Below are positions 37,879 through 46,427 of a DNA stretch of 64,000 nucleotides, in pieces. The position numbers and the translations under genes were made by a program. The DNA is from Halomontanus rarus (GTDB lineage Archaea > Halobacteriota > Halobacteria > Halobacteriales > Natrialbaceae). The DNA lies in NCBI RefSeq assembly GCF_017357405.1, contig NZ_CP071597.1, positions 1,054,001-1,118,000 of the forward strand, written 5' to 3'. A model generated the notes under the pieces. That model did not search any database. It saw nothing but the letters and a program-made list of their open reading frames with translations, and had not been told where the DNA came from. Within the stretch, counting starts at the first letter, position 1, and each line of letters opens with the position of its first letter.

Positions 37879-38379
37879 TCACTCCCACTGCAATTCGTCG
37901 TCGATATCCGCCTGCGTGAAGTCGAAGAACTCCTCGGTGTCCGGCAGGTCGACGTCGAGCACGTCGAGTCGGCGCGGGTCGCCTCTGGTGTCGAACGCCT
38001 GCCAGTCGGTCCGGCGGTAGGGTGCACCGATGATGATGTGGACCGATCCCCGGCCGAACGTCCCCAGATCGGCGTCGCTTGGCCGCAACACGCCGTTGGG
38101 ATGGGAGTGGACGCTGCCCAGCGCACGCACGTCGTTTGGCACCTGACTCGTCTTCAGCGTCGCGCTCACGCTGTTTGACTCGGTCCCCGGAATGACGAGG
38201 ATGTCGGTGATCACGAGCCCGTCCCGATCGAGGTCCAGTTTGCTGGCCTCGGTCCCGCGAAGCAACCCCATGTACTCGTTGGGATGGCTCGCCTCGGAGG
38301 ATTCGAGGGCGAACTCGAGTGTCTCTTCGGCGATGCCGAGAATCTCACTCGAGCGAAACAGCGCGTCGAGCAGCCCCAT
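37879..38379 (-). CDS. JAMM/MPN+ metalloprotease (desampylase-like)
   Basis: 166 aa. Complete JAMM zinc site: Glu35 (HPNEYMGLL) and His91-Ser-His93 with Ser101 and Asp104 in [15 protein letters not shown]. In haloarchaea such proteins remove ubiquitin-like SAMP modifiers from target lysines; this gene has the right size and motif spacing for that family, though which paralogue it is I cannot say. Gene lies upstream of ribL and diverges from the S1-OB-DHH nuclease gene. Confidence 0.9.
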   Translation of the reverse strand: MGLLDALFRSSEILGIAEETLEFALESSEASHPNEYMGLLRGTEASKLDLDRDGLVITDILVIPGTESNSVSATLKTSQVPNDVRALGSVHSHPNGVLRPSDADLGTFGRGSVHIIIGAPYRRTDWQAFDTRGDPRRLDVLDVDLPDTEEFFDFTQADIDDELQWE

Positions 38380-38496
38380 AGCACCCCATCCGAGCCTAAC
38401 GTTGCTAAACGTTCCGGAACGCGCGGAAACGGGGATCGCGTGGTCCGACGCTGATCACCCGACACCGGCGATGTCCGTCGACATTCGTCTTGGCAA

Positions 38497-38506
38497 GGGT
38501 TATACG
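38497..38506 (+). promoter_or_regulatory. TATA-like box of S1-OB-DHH gene
   Basis: GGTTATACGC is centred about 31 bases before ATG 38532. Confidence 0.5.
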
Positions 38507-38531
38507 CGACCACCCCAAAATACGCCCAACG

Positions 38532-40442
38532 ATGACACGTGAGCCCGCCGGCGACGCCGGCGAAGACGGAACTGTTTCCGTCGTCTACGATCTCGATGCT
38601 GACTGTACCGCTGCTGACGTCGAAGAAAACCGGCCTTATATCGCCGAAATCAACGGTATCGTCGATTACGGCGTCTTCGTCGATCTCTCCGATTCCGTCT
38701 CCGGACTCGTCCACGAGTCCGTCCTCGAAGGAACCTATCGCGTCGGCGACGAGATGGTCGTCGAACTCGAGACCGTCCGCGACAATGGCGACCTCGCGTT
38801 CGAACCCGCCGATATCAACCTCGACGACGATTACGAACTCGAATCGATCGCCCACGACTACGCGCTGACCGGCACCAACCGTCTCGAGGGCAACGTCAGC
38901 GAACAGATCCACCTCGAGGGAGAGGTCGTTCAGGTCAAACAGACCGGCGGCCCGACCATCTTCCACGTCAGCGACGAGTACGGCGTCGTCCCCTGTGCCG
39001 CCTTCGAGGAGGCCGGCGTCCGCGCCTACCCGACGATCGAAGTCGGCGACCTCGTCCGCGTCACCGGCACCCCCGAGCGCCACGAGGGCTCGGTCCAGAT
39101 CGAGGTCGACGGCCTCTCGAAACTCGACGGCGAGACCGAAGCGAAGGCTCGCGAACGCCTCGAAGAGGCACTGGAAGCCCGCGCCCAGCCCCACGAGGTC
39201 GAACCGCTGATCGACTGGCCCGCCTTCGAGAAGCTCCGACCCGACCTCGAGGCCGTCGCGAAACGCCTCCGCGAGACCGTCCTCGAGGGGCGGCCGATCC
39301 GGGTTCGCCACCACGCCGACGGCGACGGAATGTGCGCCGCCGTGCCGGTGCAACTGGCACTCGAGCGATTCATCGCCGACGTCCACGAGGACGACAACGC
39401 CCCCCAGCACCTGATCAAACGCCTCCCGGCGAAGGCGCCGTACTACGAGATGGAGGACGCGACCCGTGACCTGAACTTCGCGCTCGAGGATCGCTCGCGT
39501 CACGGTCAGCAACTGCCGCTGTTGCTCATGCTCGACAACGGCTCGACCGCGGAGGACGTCCCGGCCTACGAGACGCTGGCTCACTACGACATCCCGATCA
39601 TCGCGATCGACCACCATCATCCCGACCCCGAGGCCGTCGAGGATCTCCTCGACGCCCACGTTAATCCCTACCTCCACGACGAAGACTACCGCATCACGAC
39701 GGGGATGCTCTGCGTGGAACTCGCACGGATGATCTACCCCGAACTCGGCGAGGAACTCCGCCACGTCCCCGCCGTCGCCGGTCTCTCCGACCGATCGAAG
39801 GCCGACGCGATGGACGACTACCTCGAACTCGCCGCCGAGGAGGGCTACGACGAGAAGCGCCTTCAGGACGTCAGCGAGGCGCTGGACTACGCCGCATTCT
39901 GGCTGCGCTACAACTCCGGCGACCAGTTGATTCAGGACTTACTCGAGGTCGGCTCCGACGAGGAACTCCACCGCAATCTCGTCGACTTCTTCGCCGACCG
40001 CGCCCGCGACGAGGTCGACGAACAACTCGACGCCGCGATGACCCACGTCGAACACGAAACCCTCGACAACGACGCCCACCTCTACCGGATCGACGTCGAG
40101 AACTACGCCCACCGCTTTACCTACCCCGCGCCCGGGAAGACCACCGGCGAGATTCACGACCGGAAGATTCAGGAAACCGGCGATCCCGTGATCACCGTCG
40201 GATACGGCCCCGACTTCGCCGTCCTCCGCAGTGACGGCGTCCGACTGGACATCCCGAACATGGTCACTGAACTCGAGGAGGAGGTCTCCGGCGGCGGCGT
40301 CAGCGGCGGCGGCCACCTCGTCGTCGGCTCGATCAAGTTCGTGAAAGGAAAACGTGAGGAAGTCATCGACGCCTTGGTCGAGAAGATGGCCGCAGCGGAT
40401 CTCGACGAGGCGCTCTCGAGTGCGGCGCCGATCGATAGTTAG
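38532..40442 (+). CDS. RecJ-like DHH nuclease with S1 and OB domains
   Basis: 636 aa from ATG 38532. Residues about 35-95 are an S1-like RNA-binding domain (YIAEINGIVDYGVFVDLSD), 115-200 an OB nucleic-acid-binding domain (LEGEVVQVKQTGGPTIFHVSD), 240-630 a DHH phosphoesterase core with VRHHADGDGMCAA, LLMLDNGS and IAIDHHHPD motifs, and C-terminal DHHA1-like GGGVSGGGHLVVGS near 600. This matches the archaeal COG1107-type exonuclease family; single-strand DNA or RNA trimming is the expected role. Catalytic residues look intact, unlike the RecJ-like gene at 46424. Confidence 0.88.
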   Translation: MTREPAGDAGEDGTVSVVYDLDADCTAADVEENRPYIAEINGIVDYGVFVDLSDSVSGLVHESVLEGTYRVGDEMVVELETVRDNGDLAFEPADINLDDDYELESIAHDYALTGTNRLEGNVSEQIHLEGEVVQVKQTGGPTIFHVSDEYGVVPCAAFEEAGVRAYPTIEVGDLVRVTGTPERHEGSVQIEVDGLSKLDGETEAKARERLEEALEARAQPHEVEPLIDWPAFEKLRPDLEAVAKRLRETVLEGRPIRVRHHADGDGMCAAVPVQLALERFIADVHEDDNAPQHLIKRLPAKAPYYEMEDATRDLNFALEDRSRHGQQLPLLLMLDNGSTAEDVPAYETLAHYDIPIIAIDHHHPDPEAVEDLLDAHVNPYLHDEDYRITTGMLCVELARMIYPELGEELRHVPAVAGLSDRSKADAMDDYLELAAEEGYDEKRLQDVSEALDYAAFWLRYNSGDQLIQDLLEVGSDEELHRNLVDFFADRARDEVDEQLDAAMTHVEHETLDNDAHLYRIDVENYAHRFTYPAPGKTTGEIHDRKIQETGDPVITVGYGPDFAVLRSDGVRLDIPNMVTELEEEVSGGGVSGGGHLVVGSIKFVKGKREEVIDALVEKMAAADLDEALSSAAPIDS

Positions 40443-40445
40443 TCG

Positions 40446-42641
40446 TTAGTCGGATTTCGTTTCTGATTCCGACTCCGTCTCTGATCCGAACTCAAACTCC
40501 GAGCTGGACGCTAATTCTCCCGTCGAGACGAACTCGAACTCGGTTTTAGTTTTACCTTCAGTTTCAGAGTCGCATTCGGATTCGGATTCAACCTCACCCT
40601 CGAGTTCCACCTCCTGTTCTGGTTCTGCCAGCGTCCCCGAGTCCGCCTCACCCGACGTCGACTCGACGTTCGCGTCCGTCTCGAGGTCGTTTTGGTCGCC
40701 GTCCGGGTCCGGGTGGTCGAGAACGGGGGCAGATTCGGGGTCTGAACGGAAGTCGAAACCGCCACTACCGGACTCGAGTGCCAGCGTCCGGCCGCCCCCA
40801 TCCTCGCCCTCCTCGTCGAATCGAACGTATCGCCGCCCGACGAGTCCCGCCAGAACGAGCGCGACGGCGAGGACGACCAGCAGTCCGACCGGTAACGACC
40901 ACGACCCGCCCTCCCAATCGGCCTCGAAGACGTCGGCGTAGAACGAGCCCACCTCGTCACCGTGGAGGACGAGCACGACCTCGCGATTCTCCCGAAGCGA
41001 ATTGTTGTTCCAGTTGGCACTGCCGACGACCGCCGTTTCCTCGTCGATAACGACACCCTTGGCGTGGATCTTCTCGAACCGGTTTCGCGGGTCGACGAGC
41101 CGCGCCTCGAGCGGCAGGTCCTCCTCGTCGGCCGTCCGCTCGAGCCACCGGACGAGCTCGCGGTTCTCGTCTTCGACGTACCACGAGGCGTCGAGTAAAA
41201 TGTGGACCTCGACACCGCGACGGGCGGCCTCGAGGGTCTCCTGTAAGAGCGGCTGGTTCCGACTCCCGATCCGGACCTGTTTGACCAGAATCGATTCCTC
41301 GGCTGCCCTGAGCTGCTCGCGGAGGCGGGGTTCGGCGTTGTCCGGTGCGAGCAGGACGTCGACCGAGTCGACTGACACGGTTTCGGGATCGATCCGGCCG
41401 GCGAACCGCTCGCCGACCGGCTCCGTCTCGACGAACGTCGCCGTTCGCCGGTAATCGGCCCACGACGTCGTATCCCGGCCCTCGAAGTCGGCGCGGAAGA
41501 CGGACTCGAGGTGCACTGCGACGTCCGCGTCGTCGACCACGACGCCCCAGCCTCGACTCGACGTCCCGCCGATCCCCGACGGTTTCCAGTTTTCGGTCGT
41601 GACGATCGCACGGTCGTCGACGACGGCGTACTTCGCGTGCTGGTACCGGTACCGGGCACCGGAGCCGCCGAGGACGCGGATCGACACTCCGGCGTCCTCG
41701 AGCTCGTCGATCACGGCGGCCGTCCGATCGGGCGTTCCGCCGACGGGCCCGGACTCGAGGAGGAGTTCGACTTCGACGCCACGCGCTGCGGCCGCTCGAA
41801 GTTCGTCGGCGACGGCCTCGGAGGTGAACGTGTACCCCGCCAGTGCGATCCGGTCGTCAGCCGATGCGAACGCTTCGAGAGGAACGTCGGGTGCGTCGGG
41901 GAGCGTGAACGCTGTCGCCGACTCGGCGTCGGTGGTCAGCGCCTCGAGACAGGTCGCGCCGTGGGGCCACCAGCGCCCCGTCACCGGATTCCCGTCCGGT
42001 GGGGCGGTTCCACCCGCGCGATACCACCGCTCACCCTCCGGCGCTCGATCGTAGGAAACCCAGTCGACGACTCCGCTTCCGTTTCGGAGGTCCAACTCGT
42101 CGCCGTCGGCCGCCAGCCGAAGGTGATCCTCGAGTTCGCGAACGGGATGGGACGTCATCGCCGCCGTCTCCTCGGGCGACAGGCTGAACGCCACCCGGCC
42201 GGACTGCGTCTCAGTCACCGCGGGAAGTCGCGCGCTCGTGTGCCCGTCGGTCAGCGTCCAGTTGCCTTCGAGACCCCCGCCGTCGGGAACGGCGACGACG
42301 ACGAACTCGCCGACGTTCCCGTCGGTGGTCGGGTTCGGGTAGAGTTCGACGATTCGGGGTTCGGAGCCGGTCCCGGTCCCGGTCGCCGACTCGAGTTCGC
42401 GGGCCGTCGCTCGCGTCCGATCGGTCGGGCCGTCGGGGCAAACGTCCGCTTCGGTGGGTTCCACGGCGGGTTCCGGGTCGGTAATCCGATCACGGGCGCT
42501 CGAGTCGTCCGACTCCGACGGGTGTGCCAGCGGATTGGCGAGGCTGTCGACGGGGATACCACGTTCACTACTTGCCACCAGGCCGACGAGACCGGCGAAC
42601 AGCGAGAGGAAGACGAGACCATAGACCAGACGGGCGCGCAT
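40446..42641 (-). CDS. Exported, membrane-anchored phospholipase D-like protein with lamin-tail-like region
   Basis: 731 aa from ATG 42641: a TATA box (CTTTATATAC) 27 bases upstream favours it over GTG 42650. N-terminal hydrophobic signal/anchor (residues 4-24), low-complexity linker, then at about 90-190 a lamin-tail-like beta domain (RIVELYPNP; WVSYDRAPEGERWYR). Two PLD catalytic HKD motifs follow: HAKYAVVDD near 335 and HAKGVVIDEE near 535. A helix near 595-615 and a long acidic repeat tail (Glu/Ser/Phe, from about 650) end the protein. PLD-family proteins hydrolyse phosphodiesters of lipids or DNA. Orientation suggests the catalytic part is outside the cell, with the acidic tail inside. 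Confidence 0.87.
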   Translation of the reverse strand: MRARLVYGLVFLSLFAGLVGLVASSERGIPVDSLANPLAHPSESDDSSARDRITDPEPAVEPTEADVCPDGPTDRTRATARELESATGTGTGSEPRIVELYPNPTTDGNVGEFVVVAVPDGGGLEGNWTLTDGHTSARLPAVTETQSGRVAFSLSPEETAAMTSHPVRELEDHLRLAADGDELDLRNGSGVVDWVSYDRAPEGERWYRAGGTAPPDGNPVTGRWWPHGATCLEALTTDAESATAFTLPDAPDVPLEAFASADDRIALAGYTFTSEAVADELRAAAARGVEVELLLESGPVGGTPDRTAAVIDELEDAGVSIRVLGGSGARYRYQHAKYAVVDDRAIVTTENWKPSGIGGTSSRGWGVVVDDADVAVHLESVFRADFEGRDTTSWADYRRTATFVETEPVGERFAGRIDPETVSVDSVDVLLAPDNAEPRLREQLRAAEESILVKQVRIGSRNQPLLQETLEAARRGVEVHILLDASWYVEDENRELVRWLERTADEEDLPLEARLVDPRNRFEKIHAKGVVIDEETAVVGSANWNNNSLRENREVVLVLHGDEVGSFYADVFEADWEGGSWSLPVGLLVVLAVALVLAGLVGRRYVRFDEEGEDGGGRTLALESGSGGFDFRSDPESAPVLDHPDPDGDQNDLETDANVESTSGEADSGTLAEPEQEVELEGEVESESECDSETEGKTKTEFEFVSTGELASSSEFEFGSETESESETKSD

Positions 42642-42663
42642 CGTCGACACTGGCCGCGGTATC

Positions 42664-42673
42664 GTATATAAAG
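42664..42673 (-). promoter_or_regulatory. TATA box of PLD-like gene
   Basis: CTTTATATAC on the minus strand is centred 27 bases before ATG 42641, so the start codon is at or near the transcription start. Confidence 0.6.
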
Positions 42674-42698
42674 AACGGGAGTCGGGGGGACAGACCGG

Positions 42699-43952
42699 TC
42701 AGGCGACCTTCTCGGCTTCCGCCTGCACCAGATACGCCCGGTCGTCGGCGTACTGGCCGACGGCCTCGAGGGCGTCTTCGGTTCCGATCTGGTTGAGCGC
42801 CCACGCGGCGCTGGCGCGAACGGCGTCCTCGTCGTCGTCGGCGAGGACGTCCGCGAGCGGGTCGATCGCCCGCGTGTCACCGATCAGGCCGAGCGACCGG
42901 GCGGCCTGACTCCGGATCTCGCCGTTCTCGGCGACGAGCTTGTTCGCCAGCGGTTGGACGGCTTCCTCGCTGCCGATCTCGCCGAGCGCCTTGAACGTCG
43001 CCTTCTGTAGGAGTGGATCCGAGTCGGCGTCGACGTAGTCGAGCAGCGTGTCGACCGGTTCGTCGCTCCCGATCTTGCCGAGGATCGAAATCGCGTCCTT
43101 GTCACGTTTTCCCGCCCGTTCGAGCATCGGTTCGAGCGCCGCTTCGGGGCCCATGCGCTCGAGGGACTCGAGACAGTGCTCTTCCATGAAGTCCGAGTCG
43201 AACGTCTCCAAGGCGAGCAGGATCATCTCGACGTTGCCCTGCTTCTCGTGGACCTTCAGCGCGTGCCACTCCGGCGGATAGTCCTTGATGTGATCGAGGA
43301 CGTCGTAGTAGCCTTGGACCTCGAGTTGCTCGCGCACGGAGAGGTCGCTCCACTCCTGGGCGGCGTCGACGCCCGACTGGAGGTCGTCGGTCGCCTCGAG
43401 CAGTGCGGCGATGGTCTCGCCGTCGTCGTCGGGATCGAGATCCGCTCGCTCGACGGCGGCACCCGCGTCCTCGAGGGTCGCCGTGAGCCGCTCGATCACG
43501 TCCTCGCCGTCGTTGGTCAGCCCAATATCGACCTGCAGAATATCGACGAGGTCGTCGACGAAGCTATCGACGGTGTCGATCAACTCGGCCTCTCCCTGTT
43601 CGGTCCAGCGAGTCTCGGCGATCTGTTCCTTCGCGTCGTCGATCTCGCTCACGACGTCCTCGGCGTACGGGCCGCGTTCGCCCTCGAGATCGGACTCGAG
43701 GGCCTCGATGTCGGATTCGAGTTCCTCGGCGGGGTCGTCTTCGTCCTCGTCGTCGGCCTCGGGGAGGTCGGCGGCGTCGACATCCGACTGCAGATCGTCG
43801 ATCTCGTTCTCGACCTCGTCGAGGTCCGCTTCGGTCTCGGCGGCCTCGAGCTGGTCTTCGATGGCCTCGAGGCGTTCGCGGAGTGATTCGACGGTGATCT
43901 CTTCGCTCTCACCCTCGCTCTCGTCGCCTGCAGTCGCGTCCTCGTCGCTCAT
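42699..43952 (-). CDS. HEAT-repeat protein with acidic coiled-coil N-terminus
   Basis: 417 aa. Residues 1-130 are Glu/Asp-rich with heptad-like Leu/Ile spacing (VESLRERLEAIEDQLEAAE), a likely coiled coil. From about 240 to the end there are repeated helical pairs of the PBS-lyase/HEAT type (DTLLDYVDADSDPLLQKATFKALGE region; GEIRSQAARSLGLIGD; DAVRASAAWALNQIGTED). Such proteins are scaffolds for protein-protein contacts; a partner is not apparent. Located between the PLD-like and PssA-like genes on the same strand. Confidence 0.85.
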   Translation of the reverse strand: MSDEDATAGDESEGESEEITVESLRERLEAIEDQLEAAETEADLDEVENEIDDLQSDVDAADLPEADDEDEDDPAEELESDIEALESDLEGERGPYAEDVVSEIDDAKEQIAETRWTEQGEAELIDTVDSFVDDLVDILQVDIGLTNDGEDVIERLTATLEDAGAAVERADLDPDDDGETIAALLEATDDLQSGVDAAQEWSDLSVREQLEVQGYYDVLDHIKDYPPEWHALKVHEKQGNVEMILLALETFDSDFMEEHCLESLERMGPEAALEPMLERAGKRDKDAISILGKIGSDEPVDTLLDYVDADSDPLLQKATFKALGEIGSEEAVQPLANKLVAENGEIRSQAARSLGLIGDTRAIDPLADVLADDDEDAVRASAAWALNQIGTEDALEAVGQYADDRAYLVQAEAEKVA

Positions 43953-44051
43953 ACTGTCACCCGGCGGGACGCCGCCGACGTGAGACTCGTGATGATGGCC
44001 GTGGCCGTAGCCGTGACTGCGTTCATACGAACTCGTCGTTTCAGGACGCTC

Positions 44052-44783
44052 CTAAGCGTTTCCATACGCGTCGGCCCCGGTCGACGGGGGCTCCTCGCGC
44101 CAGTAGAACCACGGGCTCAGTGCCATGTAGGCGATACCGAGCGTGAGCAACGCGTACGGGAACGTTCGGCCGGCGAATTCGGGGATCAGGATGGCCAGCG
44201 CGTGGACGACGCCCATGATGAGCGCGTCGCGTGCGAGGAGGTCGGGGTACTGGATCCGCGAGACCATCAGGTAACAGAACGCGCCGGTGATCGCGAGGAC
44301 GAGCCACGGATCGTCGACCGGCGCACCCGCGAGGATCGCCGCACCCATGATCGTCGCTGCCAGCGTCGTCTGAATCCCTTCCGTGTAGTCGTCGGCCGTA
44401 TCGTAAGCCGTGTACATCCCGAGTCGGGCGACTGCCATCGCGACGAACAGCGCACAGACGACGGTGACGAGCCCTAACTCGAGGGTTATCGAGTCGAAGC
44501 CGATCTCGAGGCCGCCACTGATGACGACGAACGCGAGGACCGCAGGCGCGATCGCGAAGGAGGCGACGTCGGCCAGCGAGTCCAGGTAGGGGCCGGCGGG
44601 CGTGCCGCCGTACCGTCGGGCGAGGATGCCGTCGAGGCCGTCGGCGATCGCCGCGAGCAGGATCAGTCGGGCGGCGAGATGAATGTCGACGAAGGCGACG
44701 ACGACCGCGACGAATCCCAGCGCCGCGTTCGCGATCGTCACCACGTCGGCGACACCGAGACGACCGACGAACCGGGGGAGCAT
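44052..44783 (-). CDS. pssA: CDP-alcohol phosphatidyltransferase, archaetidylserine synthase-like
   Basis: 243 aa, about 6-7 helices. The CDP-alcohol phosphotransferase motif D-G-x2-A-R-x8-G-x3-D-x3-D is visible starting DGLDGILARRYGG near 48 and ending YLDSLADVA. Transfers an archaetidyl group from CDP-archaeol to an alcohol such as serine. Family members in haloarchaea act with PssD and archaeosortase ArtA in lipid-anchoring of surface proteins; neither partner is in the window, and an archaetidylinositol- or -glycerol-phosphate synthase is the alternative. Confidence 0.82.
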   Translation of the reverse strand: MLPRFVGRLGVADVVTIANAALGFVAVVVAFVDIHLAARLILLAAIADGLDGILARRYGGTPAGPYLDSLADVASFAIAPAVLAFVVISGGLEIGFDSITLELGLVTVVCALFVAMAVARLGMYTAYDTADDYTEGIQTTLAATIMGAAILAGAPVDDPWLVLAITGAFCYLMVSRIQYPDLLARDALIMGVVHALAILIPEFAGRTFPYALLTLGIAYMALSPWFYWREEPPSTGADAYGNA

Positions 44784-44911
44784 ACTCGCGAAATCCGCAA
44801 CCGGGAACCTTACGTGTTTTCGTTTCTCGAGGGACGCGGCGGAGTGGCCACACTGACAACCACCGCCGCGTTGGTGATCCGATTCGAACTCGCGACTCGA
44901 GAGAACCGCGG

Positions 44912-44920
44912 TCGTTATAT
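44912..44920 (+). promoter_or_regulatory. TATA-like box of halocyanin gene
   Basis: GTTATATC centred about 28 bases before ATG 44944 predicts a leaderless transcript. Confidence 0.55.
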
Positions 44921-44943
44921 CTCGGCTGTCCTAACCCCCGCGT

Positions 44944-45384
44944 ATGAACCGGCGCGCCTACCTCGCCGCCCTCGGAAGCGCCAGCGCGGTCGGCCTCGCA
45001 GGCTGTACCGCCCTCGGAGACGTCGGCGAGAGCGTCTTCGGCGGCGCGGAGTTCGACATCGGGATGACCCGGAACGCCTTCGAGCCCGCCGAATACGAGA
45101 CGGCCGTCGGCGAGCCCGTCGTCTGGAAGAACACGAGCGGCGCTAACCACACCGTGACGGCGTACGAAAACGCCATCCCCGAGGACGCGGCCTACTTCGC
45201 AACCGGCGGTTTCGAGACCGAAGCCGCGGCTCGAGACGCCTGGGAACGGTCGACCGGAACCCGTGGCGAGTTCACTCCCGGCGAGACGTTCGAACACACC
45301 TTCGAGGTACCCGGGACCTACCACTACGTCTGCGTTCCGCACGAAAAGGGCGGGATGGTCGGGACGGTCGTCGTCAGCGAGTGA
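44944..45384 (+). CDS. Halocyanin-type blue copper lipoprotein
   Basis: 146 aa plastocyanin-like electron carrier anchored outside the membrane. RR-containing signal (NRRAYLAALG) and lipobox LAGC with Cys21. Copper ligands are clear: His69 (ANHTV), Cys130, His133 (VCVPHE) and Met138. It could accept electrons from the bc-type complex encoded at the start of the window and pass them to a terminal oxidase (established for halocyanins in general, inferred for this pair). Monocistronic. Confidence 0.92.
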   Translation: MNRRAYLAALGSASAVGLAGCTALGDVGESVFGGAEFDIGMTRNAFEPAEYETAVGEPVVWKNTSGANHTVTAYENAIPEDAAYFATGGFETEAAARDAWERSTGTRGEFTPGETFEHTFEVPGTYHYVCVPHEKGGMVGTVVVSE

Positions 45385-45514
45385 GCGGTCGGGCGGTGGC
45401 CGAGCAATTTCTCTCGGGATCGGCGACACCGGCGATCACGCTCGCGAGCGAAGACGAGCCACGAAAACGAACGAATCTGGTCGGTGCGAACGAAATCGAA
45501 TCGCGCCGGAAACC

Positions 45515-46156
45515 TCAGTCGCCGGTCGCGACGTCTTCTTCGTCGACGTCGACGGCCGTCGCCTCTTCCTCGGCGACTTCCTCGGGGTGGGCCTCGAGTG
45601 TCGTCTTCTGGATCTCGACGCGGCGCAGCGGGTAGATCGTCTTGGCCTCGCCGTAGATCGCAGAGGAGAGACGGCCCTCGACGACGCTGTCGATCAGGTC
45701 GTCGAAGGTGCGCTCTTCGGCTGCGTCTTCGACCATCTCGACCATCTGTTCGCGGATGGCCTTCTCCTGGCTGGCGTCGGCCTTCTTGGTCGTGAACGCG
45801 ACCGGCTGGATCTGGACGCGGTAGTCGTCCGTCGTGAGGACGGTGACGTAGGCCTCGATTTTCGAGGCGCCGCGGCGGACCAGCGAGCGCAGGTAATCGC
45901 GGGTCAGCGAGTGCTTCTCGAACTCGGTGTAGGCGGCGTCGCTGCCGACGTCCGTGATCCGGAAGGTGAGTTTGGTGTTGTTCTCGCTGGCGTTGTTCGT
46001 CAGGTCGCCGAGCGTCGTTTCGATGGTGCGGTCGTATACCTGTTCGGGTTCGTCAGCGGGGGTCTCGCCGAGCTCCTGTCGGTCGAACTGCTCCGGTGCG
46101 AGCACGGTGTACCACCGCTTCTCCTGTTTGCTTCGTGAAACTGATCGTTCACTCAT
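45515..46156 (-). CDS. rps3ae: 30S ribosomal protein S3Ae (eS1)
   Basis: 213 aa, archaeal/eukaryotic-type small-subunit protein. Sequence blocks WYTVLAPEQFDRQELGETP, RDYLRSLVRRGASKIEAYV and VYPLRRVEIQKT-like (here IYPLRRVEIQKT) are characteristic. Last gene of an operon with rps15, a RecJ-like gene and pcc1; its start overlaps the pcc1 stop by 8 bases. Confidence 0.95.
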   Translation of the reverse strand: MSERSVSRSKQEKRWYTVLAPEQFDRQELGETPADEPEQVYDRTIETTLGDLTNNASENNTKLTFRITDVGSDAAYTEFEKHSLTRDYLRSLVRRGASKIEAYVTVLTTDDYRVQIQPVAFTTKKADASQEKAIREQMVEMVEDAAEERTFDDLIDSVVEGRLSSAIYGEAKTIYPLRRVEIQKTTLEAHPEEVAEEEATAVDVDEEDVATGD

Positions 46157-46427
46157 GGGTTGAATCTATATCTGTATCTGCATCCGCATCCGCGTGTCGA
46201 TGTCGATGTTCGTCTGCGTGCTGTACTACCGTCGTCGCGACGTCTACGTTGACCACGTAATCGTCCACCGTCGCGTGCAAGCCGCCGGTCGTCTCGCGTT
46301 CGATCCGCGTACGGACCGCGTTACCGTCGACCGTCGTCTCCATCTCCGCGGTGTTGTCGGGGGCGATCGCCGCCGCGACGAGTTCCGGATCGTCGTGTGT
46401 CGTCCGGATCGTCGCTCGACGGGTCAT
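46149..46427 (-). CDS. pcc1: KEOPS complex subunit Pcc1
   Basis: 92 aa. Pcc1 dimerises in the KEOPS complex that makes the t6A modification of tRNAs. Core (residues 1-70) fits the family: EMETTVDGNAVRTRIERE and GLHATVDDYVVNVDVA. The last about 22 residues are His/Asp-rich (HADEHRHRHADADADTD), encoded by a short hexamer repeat, and are not part of the usual fold. Overlaps both neighbours (4 bases with the RecJ-like gene, 8 with rps3ae). Confidence 0.88.
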   Translation of the reverse strand: MTRRATIRTTHDDPELVAAAIAPDNTAEMETTVDGNAVRTRIERETTGGLHATVDDYVVNVDVATTVVQHADEHRHRHADADADTDIDSTHE

